From Saprospiraceae bacterium (GTDB taxonomy: Bacteria > Bacteroidota > Bacteroidia > Chitinophagales > Saprospiraceae): DNA of 17,834 nt. The notes under the pieces are model-generated. The model made no database searches. It worked only from the letters and a program-made list of their open reading frames with translations, and had not been told where the DNA came from. Where the stretch lies: NCBI GenBank assembly GCA_014379065.1, contig JACMMM010000677.1, positions 1-17,834 on the forward strand. The letters are read 5' to 3'. Below are positions 1 through 6,781 of this stretch, one piece after another; positions within the stretch are counted from its first letter, which is position 1; each line of letters opens with the position of its first letter. The position numbers were made by a program, and so were the translations under genes.

Positions 1-36
1 GAAGCAAGTGACGAGGGTAGAAGAATGAGCCAGTAA
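1..36 (+). CDS. possible 3' end of an upstream rightward gene (partial)
   Basis: The first frame is open from base 1 to a TAA at 34-36, giving 11 residues ending GRRMSQ. The only support is position: a long terminator-like hairpin starts 11 bases after the stop. Eleven open codons can occur by chance, so this is a weak call and no function can be given. Confidence 0.2.
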   Translation, partial: EASDEGRRMSQ

Positions 37-46
37 CTCATGTTCA

Positions 47-96
47 AAACGAGATCGGGGTTCTCGGCCAGTTGGCCGAGAACCCCGATCTCGTTT
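47..96. terminator. perfect 24-bp inverted repeat, probable bidirectional terminator
   Basis: Bases 47-70 are the exact reverse complement of bases 73-96, separated by GT, so the transcript can fold into a perfect, GC-rich 24-bp hairpin with a tight loop. On the minus strand it lies 24 bases after the stop of the RsbW-like gene and is followed by TTTTGAACA, a short T-rich tract. On the plus strand it would end whatever enters from the left. Perfect symmetry fits a terminator serving both sides; a palindromic repeat element is the alternative. Confidence 0.6.
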
Positions 97-119
97 GTGC
101 GTGAAATTTTGTTAAAAAA

Positions 120-524
120 TCAAAGTTTAAACCGCATCTCCACTGTCCTGCCGCCGCGCTCGAAGCGACATTCGTCGCTCAGGTGACGCATCAGGAAAAG
201 CCCACGGCCACCGCAACATTCAATGTGATCCATTGCAGTTGGGTCAGGTACTTTGTTCGGGTCGAAGCCCGGGCCTTCGTCGCTCACACTGATTGCCAGT
301 GCATTTTGCTTGCGGCTGAGGGAGATGGAAACATTTTTACGGCAATCGCCCTGATTCCCATGCAGCACAGCATTGGTGACCGCCTCGGTGAGGCTGACCA
401 GAATATTACCATGTGTGTCGGGAGAAAGGTTGTAGCGCGTGGCTACGTCATGGACGAAAGGTTCGACTTTGGCTACGTTTTGGGGATCAGATGAAAATGT
501 GAGATTCGTGTGCAAGTCGTTCAT
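120..524 (-). CDS. RsbW-type ATP-binding protein (anti-sigma factor/serine kinase, HATPase fold)
   Basis: A 134-residue single-domain protein of the GHKL ATPase superfamily, RsbW/SpoIIAB branch. Visible motifs: N-box LTEAVTNAVLHGN (residues 45-57, with Glu47 and Asn51), G1 box DEGPGF (82-87) and G2 box GGRGLFLM (105-112). In this family such small cytoplasmic proteins bind ATP and either phosphorylate an STAS-domain anti-anti-sigma factor or sequester a sigma factor; in Bacteroidota they are often found without a sigma partner nearby. No STAS protein or phosphatase is encoded next to it here, so the partner is unknown. I chose the ATG at 524; a TTG two codons upstream is also open. No Shine-Dalgarno sequence is seen. 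It is transcribed alone, leftwards, into the palindrome at 47-96. The fold assignment is secure, the target is not. Confidence 0.88.
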   Translation of the reverse strand: MNDLHTNLTFSSDPQNVAKVEPFVHDVATRYNLSPDTHGNILVSLTEAVTNAVLHGNQGDCRKNVSISLSRKQNALAISVSDEGPGFDPNKVPDPTAMDHIECCGGRGLFLMRHLSDECRFERGGRTVEMRFKL

Positions 525-973
525 TCGCAAATTTTTTGTTACAGAATCTGGTTGTCAAAGGAAGGTAGAGCAAAAGCGTTTGCAACCTAGATTACACAGT
601 AAAAAGGAACTTGATTAAAACAACGACGGCAAGGATTACAAAAGGCCGTCTGCGAATGTTCATGGAGGATTGAGTTGCCTCAATAACTGCCACAAAATTA
701 AGGTACTTTTAACAACTTTTGCAAGGGGTGGTTCAAAATAAATCCCGCTTGCTCTCGAAAGTGGCCGGTTTTAGACCTTTTTGGTGCCTTTTCGTCACAT
801 TTTCTGCAATTTATTTTTAAAAAACTTCCTCAAAACCGATCAAAATCACTTTGTGGCACGAACTTTTCTTTGTGGCGATGATAAGTTCGAGGGTTTAAAG
901 GTTTGAGGGTTCAGAGAGATTCCCGCTCAACATCTCAACCCTCAACATTCTCAACCCCTCAACATCCCAGACC
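525..973. other. gene-free stretch between divergent genes
   Basis: About 450 bases separate the leftward RsbW-like gene from the rightward 352-aa gene. No open frame of note is present on either strand. Most of it is A+T-rich and must hold both promoters, but I found no clear match to the Bacteroidota TTTG / TAnnTTTG pair in either direction. The right end (885-963) is the CTCAAC repeat described separately. Confidence 0.6.
885..963 (+). repeat. start-proximal CTCAAC tandem repeat with inverted left half
   Basis: Five copies of CTCAAC start at 926, 934, 941, 950 and 958, spaced 7-9 bases apart, ending 10 bases before the ATG of the gene at 974. The left half (885-916) has two 16-base units, GTTcGAGGGTTtAaAG and GTTtGAGGGTTcAgAG, which are complementary in character to the right half, so the leader could fold back. 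The 15-mer CTCAACATTCTCAAC at 941-955 recurs exactly at 13398-13412. Related arrays precede the genes starting at 12508 (minus) and 15855 (plus). Confidence 0.75.
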
Positions 974-2032
974 ATGCAGCGCATAATCCTCTATAAACAA
1001 ATCAACAACCGATGGCATTATGTCCGCTTGACGGCCATGCCCCATGCCGAACTCGGTATTGAAACTGGCTGCTGCGGTCAAAAGCCCGATCACTCCGAAA
1101 CCGCAGAAATTCCTTCCAACACAGACCCCCAAGCAGCACTACGACAAGAAGGCGAAAGATGGATCACCCAGGGTTATTCCAAACCCCATCCGCACAGCCT
1201 GCAAGTGATGACCCTGCATTTTCAGATGCGGCGTTGGACGGGCTACCCCGCCGGCGCTCCTTGGTACGACGACTGGACTTCCGGATATCTCGACCCTATT
1301 CAAAAAGTGCTTGATGAAACTTGCAATGGCATCCCACGTGGAAACGAGCGTTTTTCGGGGAATTACCTGCACTACTATACGATTTTCAATACCGATTTGG
1401 CACAGGAAGCCGTGGAAAAGATTGCCGCCGCCGCGCCCCTGAAATTCCTGCTCGATATCCACATCGCCAGCCGTGAAAAGCAGGTGCACATCCCGATTGA
1501 CCCCAATGTGCCAGAATACCTGCGCTCACTGTTCCGGGTAGTGGAAAAATCCGCACGTACCATCGCGCATGAGCTGCCCGTGTTGTTTCCTACTGACCCG
1601 CTCCAGCCTGAATTTGTGCCCAATGGGTCTGCCAACAAACGGATGGTCGGTGAAGAAGCCGCTCATCTTCGCCGTACGCTTAAAGGAAAATGGAATTTCG
1701 ATTCCAACTTCTGGGATCCACTCACACAGGCCGCGCCCTCAGAAGTGGTTTTTCTCAATGGCATGGCCGAAGAAAAGAAACAAGCCATCGCGGAACTCCT
1801 CAGCCAAAAGCTCCAAGAGCCGCTTTACTTGCTAGATTGCGAAACCGGGCTTTTTGAAATTGACACCGATCAAATTTTTGGTGGCTCGCACGAAGGCATG
1901 GTATTCGACGCTAGTTTTGAGTGGGTTATCTACTTTTCCCACCACTATACCATCACTTTTGGAGGCGACTGGCTGGTGGACGCCGTCAAGGATCTTTACC
2001 TGAAGCAGCAGGAGTTGTTGAACGCTTGGTGA
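974..2032 (+). CDS. uncharacterised 352-aa protein with a WGR-like N-terminus
   Basis: I do not recognise the family. Residues 4-68 resemble a WGR domain: a short strand with NNRWHYVRL, then the turn LGIETGCCGQ where WGR domains have WGRIGTxGQ, then a helix ending in ERWITQGYS, matching the usual K-x-x-KGY end. The rest is a soluble alpha/beta protein, rich in aromatic residues near the C-terminus (FEWVIYFSHHYTITFGGDW, about 318-336), with no signal peptide or membrane helix. WGR domains are known from PARPs and bacterial regulators as nucleic-acid or protein-binding modules; any such role here is inference. The ATG at 974 lies 10 bases after a CTCAAC repeat array, and the next gene follows after 93 bases on the same strand. 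The reading frame is long and compositionally like its neighbours, so it is a real gene. Confidence 0.85.
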   Translation: MQRIILYKQINNRWHYVRLTAMPHAELGIETGCCGQKPDHSETAEIPSNTDPQAALRQEGERWITQGYSKPHPHSLQVMTLHFQMRRWTGYPAGAPWYDDWTSGYLDPIQKVLDETCNGIPRGNERFSGNYLHYYTIFNTDLAQEAVEKIAAAAPLKFLLDIHIASREKQVHIPIDPNVPEYLRSLFRVVEKSARTIAHELPVLFPTDPLQPEFVPNGSANKRMVGEEAAHLRRTLKGKWNFDSNFWDPLTQAAPSEVVFLNGMAEEKKQAIAELLSQKLQEPLYLLDCETGLFEIDTDQIFGGSHEGMVFDASFEWVIYFSHHYTITFGGDWLVDAVKDLYLKQQELLNAW

Positions 2033-2125
2033 TTTTTCTCCCCACAGGCAGCCAGTTTCAGACTTTTGTCGTCAAGGCAATCGTTCTTGTGTCGCCGTAG
2101 GCAACTCACGACAAATTTCTTTTTC

Positions 2126-2746
2126 ATGCAATTCACTTATCCTATGCTACGCCTCAGCGTGGTACTTCTGCTTGTGTTTCAAGCATTTTGCACCCAAAAT
2201 CCCATCGAAACCACAGAAACGAAAAACGACCGCGGCCAGCTCGAACGCTGGCAGCGACGTAAAGACAATTTTGTCAAAGAGGGCCTTTTCCAAAGGTTTT
2301 CGCCAGAAGGGGTTCTGCTTGAAGAGGCGCATTACCTTGCAGATTCATTGGATGGTGAGCGGAAATACTTTTTCCCCAACGGAAAGGTAGAAAGCATCGA
2401 ACGCTATCAAAACAACAAAATACATGGCAAATTCCAAGCATTTTACGAGGATGGCCAATTGAAGATAGAACAGGATTTCGTCAACGGTGCGCTAAACGGG
2501 CTGAGCATACGCTACTATCCCAGCGGCAAAATCCAGGAAAAGGTAATGCTGAAAGATAATGTTGAAAACGGGCCTTTCTCTGAATACCATGAAAACGGAA
2601 ACCCCAAAACGGAGGGAACTTATGCTCCCAATGAGGAAGGCGATGGCCTTGAAGAGGGGGAACTAAAAGAGTACGACGAAACAGGTCAACTTATCCGTAT
2701 TGCAGATTGCAAGAATGGAGCGTGCCTGACACGTTGGAAGAAATAA
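2126..2746 (+). CDS. MORN-variant repeat protein, exported, probable lipoprotein
   Basis: About 206 residues. The N-terminus MLRLSVVLLLVFQAFCTQN is a hydrophobic export signal ending in Cys. The box QAFC is not a textbook lipobox, so lipidation is probable rather than certain. From about residue 50 to the end there are roughly six repeats of about 23 residues of the form G-x-a-x-x-y-x-x-(D/N)G-x-(L/V), e.g. FFPNGKVESIERYQNN, YEDGQLKIEQDFVNG and YYPSGKIQEKVML: the MORN-repeat variant common in Bacteroidota envelope proteins. Such repeats form an elongated beta structure used in binding; no enzyme is implied. The frame is open from 2066, but the first 20 residues then are unlikely for an exported protein. 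I prefer the ATG at 2126; the ATG at 2144 would place the signal directly at the N-terminus and is equally credible. It lies between the 352-aa gene and porQ on the same strand. Confidence 0.8.
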   Translation: MQFTYPMLRLSVVLLLVFQAFCTQNPIETTETKNDRGQLERWQRRKDNFVKEGLFQRFSPEGVLLEEAHYLADSLDGERKYFFPNGKVESIERYQNNKIHGKFQAFYEDGQLKIEQDFVNGALNGLSIRYYPSGKIQEKVMLKDNVENGPFSEYHENGNPKTEGTYAPNEEGDGLEEGELKEYDETGQLIRIADCKNGACLTRWKK

Positions 2747-2803
2747 GGTTCTAAATCATCAATCAAAACAAACGATTTCCACTAAGTTGAAGATATTAAA
2801 CAC

Positions 2804-3877
2804 ATGACCATGAACACTTTACTACGAAAAATCAGCCTTGCCACCGCGGCCCTATGCCTACTGCTACTGCCTACTGCCCCTGCCCAAGTAATCGGCGGAC
2901 GGCATGTTTTCTCTTTCCTATCGCTGCCACAATCCGCACGGGTGACGGGAATGGGTGGAGCGCAAATTGCTGTGCGCGATGACGATCCCGTGTTTGCCAT
3001 CACCAACCCTGCTGCACTCAACCCAAGCATGTCTGGCCATTTGGCTTTCAACCACAACTTTTTCCTTGGGGGTATACAGCATGGCTATGTTTCTTATGCG
3101 CAGCAATTGCCGAAATGGGGCTTCACCATGCACGGCGGCATCCAATACATGGGCTATGGCGAAATGAAACGCGCTGACGAGTACGGCGACCTGCAAGGCA
3201 CAGTGAAGGCAGGCGAATCGGCCTTCACACTGGGTGCAGCACGGCCCTTGTCCGATAAATTCTCGCTAGGACTGAATGTACGCATGGCTTTTTCAAAGCT
3301 CGACATTTACAAGTCCTCGGCTTTGTTGGCCGATGCAGGTCTGATGTACGCTGACTCAGCCAGTCATTTCACGGTAGGGTTGGTGCTGCGAAACGCAGGC
3401 ACACAGCTTTCAACTTATGCCGACATAAAAGAAACCTTGCCTTTTGATATTCAATTGGGTGTGAGCAAACGACTGAAACACTTACCGTTCCGATTCAGCG
3501 TCGTAGCGCACCATTTGCACCAATGGGAAATTCGCTATAATGACCCGAGTTTAAAGGGTGATGAGGTGCTGTTATTTGGTGATGAGCAGCCGAAAGAGAG
3601 CAAGGCTACCGCGAACATTGATAATTTTTTCCGTCACTTGATTTTTAACGGAGAGTTTTTGCTCGGGAAACGCGAGGGTTTCCGCCTCCGATTGGGCTAC
3701 AACCACCTGTTGAAACGCGAATTGACTGTAAGCAACTACCGCAGCCTGGCAGGTTTCTCCGGTGGTGTGGGGGTCAAAATAAGTCGCTTCCGAATAGATT
3801 TTGGCTATGGAGCTTATCACCTCGCAGGAGGTGTGGCGCATTTGGGCATTGGCACCAATTTGAGCGATTTTTTTTAG
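2804..3877 (+). CDS. porQ: type IX secretion system protein PorQ
   Basis: A 357-residue outer-membrane beta-barrel protein. Residues 1-28 are a signal peptide (hydrophobic core LATAALCLLLLPTAPAQ). The mature N-terminus carries the PorQ/PorV-like signature: GRHVFSFLSLPQSARVTGMG, then AVRDDDPVFAITNPAALNP, then alternating amphipathic strands to the C-terminal FF. In Porphyromonas gingivalis PorQ belongs to the attachment complex with PorU, PorV and PorZ that processes and anchors type IX cargo on the cell surface. Length fits the family. Two ATGs (2804 and 2810) are possible starts; the first is used here. No other porU/porV/porZ gene is in view, which is normal since T9SS genes are scattered. 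The gene is convergent with the next one, with only six bases between the stops. Confidence 0.88.
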   Translation: MTMNTLLRKISLATAALCLLLLPTAPAQVIGGRHVFSFLSLPQSARVTGMGGAQIAVRDDDPVFAITNPAALNPSMSGHLAFNHNFFLGGIQHGYVSYAQQLPKWGFTMHGGIQYMGYGEMKRADEYGDLQGTVKAGESAFTLGAARPLSDKFSLGLNVRMAFSKLDIYKSSALLADAGLMYADSASHFTVGLVLRNAGTQLSTYADIKETLPFDIQLGVSKRLKHLPFRFSVVAHHLHQWEIRYNDPSLKGDEVLLFGDEQPKESKATANIDNFFRHLIFNGEFLLGKREGFRLRLGYNHLLKRELTVSNYRSLAGFSGGVGVKISRFRIDFGYGAYHLAGGVAHLGIGTNLSDFF

Positions 3878-3883
3878 CGTTGA

Positions 3884-4411
3884 TTAAGGAAATGTTCCCG
3901 GGTTCTCTTTTTTCCATTCCTCAAAACGGTCGCCAGGCAGAAAAGAGATTTTCTGTCCAAAACGCCCAGGGGCACGCAAGCACAAATTGACAATGCGCCG
4001 ACCCAAACGCCTTTGATCTTCTGTTTTTTCCAGATCACTCCAAGGGTAACGCACCGTGACCCAATAATTTGTAACAAAAAAATGGGTCGCACTGGCATCC
4101 ACGCGCTTCAAGCGCCAGAGGGTACGACGTACCAAAAGCAGCCAGCCAAGCCACAATACAAATATGAACAGCCGTCCCCAAAGGAGCGGAAAGGGGAGGT
4201 ATAGGTCTTCTTCCGGGATAAGCAAGAATGTAAGCAGCAGCCCACTCAAGAATACAGTACCAAAGATGGGGACGAATACTCGCCAGTAAAGCGTGGAATT
4301 GGATGATAGGCATTCGGTATTATCCGCTTTACCCGCCGAAGCTTCAGCGAAGGCGGGTGGCTGGGGCAGTTCACTGTCGGACTCAGTAGATTGAGGACTT
4401 TGATTTTCCAT
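3884..4411 (-). CDS. small membrane protein of unknown function with a translated palindromic repeat
   Basis: 175 residues with a polar N-terminus, two membrane helices (around FVPIFGTVFLSGLLLTFLLI and LFIFVLWLGWLLLV, about residues 45-92), and a soluble tail of about 80 residues containing FFVTNYWVTVRYPWSDLEK. This topology resembles small bacterial PH-like (bPH) membrane proteins, but I cannot confirm that. Residues 18-28 (PPAFAEASAGK) are encoded by a copy of the 28-base palindromic repeat, in the non-conserved-looking N-terminal tail. I chose the ATG at 4411 over the open frame from 4468 because the latter would start inside the terminator hairpin of the previous gene. The ATG lies right at the end of that terminator's T-tract, so expression may depend on readthrough or on a promoter embedded there. 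Confidence 0.7.
   Translation of the reverse strand: MENQSPQSTESDSELPQPPAFAEASAGKADNTECLSSNSTLYWRVFVPIFGTVFLSGLLLTFLLIPEEDLYLPFPLLWGRLFIFVLWLGWLLLVRRTLWRLKRVDASATHFFVTNYWVTVRYPWSDLEKTEDQRRLGRRIVNLCLRAPGRFGQKISFLPGDRFEEWKKENPGTFP
4331..4358 (-). repeat. 28-nt palindromic repeat, copy 1 (inside a coding sequence)
   Basis: The plus strand reads ACCCGCC at 4331 and GGCGGGT at 4352-4358, 7-bp inverted ends around a GC-rich core with GAAGCTTC. It agrees with copy 2 (10535-10562) at 25 of 28 positions and is also close to copy 3 (17443-17470, opposite strand). It is read in frame on the minus strand as PAFAEASAGK within the small membrane protein. Confidence 0.85.
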
Positions 4412-4453
4412 AAAAAATTGTGCCGCGTCCGGCATTGGCGGGACGCGGCACAA
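4412..4453 (-). terminator. intrinsic terminator of the VWA/HYR gene, abutting the next start codon
   Basis: Bases 4418-4430 and 4441-4453 form a perfect 13-bp GC-rich stem (TTGTGCCGCGTCC) with a 10-base loop. On the minus strand the stem is followed by AATTTTTTATGG, a run of six T whose end is the ATG of the 175-aa gene. It lies 37 bases after the stop codon of the VWA/HYR gene. Confidence 0.85.
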
Positions 4454-4490
4454 AAGTACACAGTTCAATCACAGGGGAGTCCTAAATTAC

Positions 4491-6503
4491 TTACGGGTTG
4501 TTACAAACCGTGCGGCCATCATTTATACATTTCAGCACATTCAGCAAATGCATGGCATGTTCGGGCACCAAGAGATTTACGTTGATATTGCCAAGCGTCA
4601 GGTCTGTTACGCGCAGCAGTTCATTCACATTGGCATTATCCCCTCCACCTAGTGCTTGGCGCACAATGAAGTGCATATCGCAAGGAGGGACATGGCTATC
4701 CAGTATTTGTTTCACCTTTCTCGTGCCCAAAGCGGGATTAAGGCGCACGAGAATTTTCAATTTCATGGCTTCGCCGAGCAATGGGTTCACGATTTGGCCC
4801 GTGTTGCGGTCAAGCGGGTTGGTCATCAACTTGCAATCTGCTCCAGCTACAGCATCATCGAACTTCAATGCCGTTGGCACAACACCCACATAAGGAAGCC
4901 ATTTGACCACACAGGCTCCTTTGCCGGGTGGAAGTGTGACGGTGGCGGCAGTTTGACCCCACACAAGTGGACCTGCTTCAAGGGCTTTTTCGATTAGAGG
5001 CGTTACGTCTTTGGTGATGACTTGAACGCACTTGCTCTTGTTGCCACAGTCATCGGTAGCCGTCCAATGGCGCTCTGTGATACAGAACCAATCGCAATCG
5101 CCAGAAATAGCAATGTCTTGGTTGGTAATGCTTACGCTCGCATCGCAATTGTCAAGGGCAGTAGCCGTGCCTGTTTTAGGAACGGAAATGTCGCAAGTGA
5201 CGGTGATGTTAGCTGGGCATTTGATGACGGGCGGTTTTTTGTCTTCGACCGAAATGACTTGTAAGCAATTGTTAGCGTTGCCATGAATATCTACAACGGT
5301 CCAAGTTCGATTGAGGGTGAATTCGTTGGGGCAGCTACCATCTACACGAACATCAGCATTGGAAGTTCCGCCAACGCCACAGTTGTCCGAGGTGGTTGGC
5401 GAGCCGGTGTTGGCCGGGGCCGTTGATTCTTCGCAGCTGATGAGCTTGCTTGGGGGGCACGTTATTTTGGGGAGCTCTGTGTCAAGTATTGTAACCTTAA
5501 AGGAACAGGAGGATTTGTTCCCCACCTTGTCGGTTGCATTGCAGGTTACGATCGTTTGCCCTACATTGAAGAAACTTCCGGATGGAGGGACACAGCTTGT
5601 GATTACAGGAGGGCAAGCATCACTGGCTTCGGTATTGAAAGTGACCTTTTTTCCGCACTTTCCTAAATCATTGTTTTCCCTGATATTATCCGAGCAGTTA
5701 AGGATCGGTGCTTGTGTGTCAACAAGAGAGTTGGCTAAGGCAACCAATTCATTAGCCAAAAGATCAAACATTGTCTTTGCCCAGTCTGCTCCATCCTGAA
5801 GCGTGGTAGGGTCTAATTTTTGCGGCCCAGACATGTCCTGAAGGTGGGTTTCGCATGCGTTCCCAACGCCTAATGCAAAGATATAGGTGCCGGAATTTTT
5901 GATATCATTTGAAATTGCACTCCAGACAGCAGCATCCGTCGAGCCGGCTGTTGGGAAACCATCGGTAATAAAGAAAATGATGTCCACATCGTTGGCAGCC
6001 GAAACTGTCTTGGCTTCAGTTAAAGCCGCTTCAAAGTTCGTAAGCGCAAAGACATTATTGGGATTGTAATGTTCTCCAGGGCCGCCATTACCAAGGTAGT
6101 TTGAAATTATAGTACCAAATGAAGGAGCAGTAGTCTTTTTTACATCCGTTAAGGGCACAACGGTTACGGCTGGTCCGCTTGAAAATTCAATGATGCCCAT
6201 TTGCATAACACCAAGACCAGAAGCGCCACTTGTTAAGGCATTTGCAAAATTGGTCACTGCCATTTCCACTTCGGCTTCATGCGGTACCGGGTCATTAATG
6301 GAACCTGATTCGTCCAGAACGAGCAACACCTTAAAAGGAGGCCCCCCCGGGGCCTTACAGCCAGGGAAAGTTGGATTAGGAGCTACATTTGGAGTCACTT
6401 CAAGAGGGCATTGTGCGTTTGAAGAAAAAGAAAAGGCAAATGCAAATAGAAGGACCAGAAGATTTGTCAAGTTTTGATTGGAATTCAAAAAATGTTTTTT
6501 CAT
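4491..6503 (-). CDS. secreted VWA-domain and HYR-repeat protein
   Basis: 670 residues. A signal peptide (about 1-30, ending FSFSSNAQ) is followed by a von Willebrand A domain at about 56-262. Its metal-binding MIDAS residues are visible: DESGS (64-68), Thr155 in ALTNFEAAL, and Asp181 in FITDG. Next come HYR-type immunoglobulin-like modules at about 263-498 (DTQAPILNCS, DTELPKITCPP, KPPVIKCPANITVTCD), rich in paired cysteines. The end (about 499-670) is a module nearly identical to the end of the BNR/HYR protein at 6782. VWA and HYR domains in secreted bacterial proteins typically mediate adhesion or protein binding; a cell-surface or extracellular role is inferred. No canonical type IX sorting domain is recognisable, so the shared C-terminal module may serve that purpose. 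The gene is followed by a strong terminator and is preceded by the terminator of its paralogous neighbour, so it is probably its own transcription unit. Confidence 0.88.
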   Translation of the reverse strand: MKKHFLNSNQNLTNLLVLLFAFAFSFSSNAQCPLEVTPNVAPNPTFPGCKAPGGPPFKVLLVLDESGSINDPVPHEAEVEMAVTNFANALTSGASGLGVMQMGIIEFSSGPAVTVVPLTDVKKTTAPSFGTIISNYLGNGGPGEHYNPNNVFALTNFEAALTEAKTVSAANDVDIIFFITDGFPTAGSTDAAVWSAISNDIKNSGTYIFALGVGNACETHLQDMSGPQKLDPTTLQDGADWAKTMFDLLANELVALANSLVDTQAPILNCSDNIRENNDLGKCGKKVTFNTEASDACPPVITSCVPPSGSFFNVGQTIVTCNATDKVGNKSSCSFKVTILDTELPKITCPPSKLISCEESTAPANTGSPTTSDNCGVGGTSNADVRVDGSCPNEFTLNRTWTVVDIHGNANNCLQVISVEDKKPPVIKCPANITVTCDISVPKTGTATALDNCDASVSITNQDIAISGDCDWFCITERHWTATDDCGNKSKCVQVITKDVTPLIEKALEAGPLVWGQTAATVTLPPGKGACVVKWLPYVGVVPTALKFDDAVAGADCKLMTNPLDRNTGQIVNPLLGEAMKLKILVRLNPALGTRKVKQILDSHVPPCDMHFIVRQALGGGDNANVNELLRVTDLTLGNINVNLLVPEHAMHLLNVLKCINDGRTVCNNP

Positions 6504-6691
6504 AATTGGAAATTTTGAGTGAAAGTTAGATTTGGAAGAGTTGGGGCTTGATGGTTAATGCATTCTCGTACTAAACCGTGAACATGCTCCACTGCAACCC
6601 CTGTTTTTGGAGCACAAATGTCAGCCCATAGGAACCTCATACATACTTAACCAGAAATTAAAACTTAGTCAAATCTATGGCACAAAACATA

Positions 6692-6722
6692 ATCCCCCTG
6701 TAGCCAGAAGCCACAGAGGGGA
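6692..6722 (-). terminator. conserved-sequence hairpin, copy 1, downstream of the BNR/HYR gene
   Basis: The sequence ATCCCCCTGTAGCC, then AGA, then AGCCACAGAGGGGA folds as a hairpin with CCCC/GGGG, CTG/CAG and GGCT-type pairs. It lies about 60 bases past the stop of the 854-aa gene in its direction of transcription. It matches the hairpin at 10201-10231 at nearly every position over 31 bases, although the flanks differ. A clear T-tract is lacking here. Confidence 0.6.
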
Positions 6723-6781
6723 GGCGCTATTAAAAACAGGTCTTATGTCAAGAACGCTCTGTGTACACAGCGCCTTCTTCC

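Noticed and set aside
183..494. 103-codon plus-strand frame opposite the RsbW-like gene
   Set aside because: Antisense to a gene with clear N, G1 and G2 boxes.
926..963. CRISPR-like array
   Set aside because: The units are only 6 bases with 1-3-base gaps, so there are no spacers; it is a simple tandem repeat.
6526..6533. TAGATTTG as a promoter -7 element
   Set aside because: It is on the plus strand while the neighbouring gene reads leftward and no rightward gene follows. The minus-strand match at 6670-6677 lacks a -33 partner at the right spacing.
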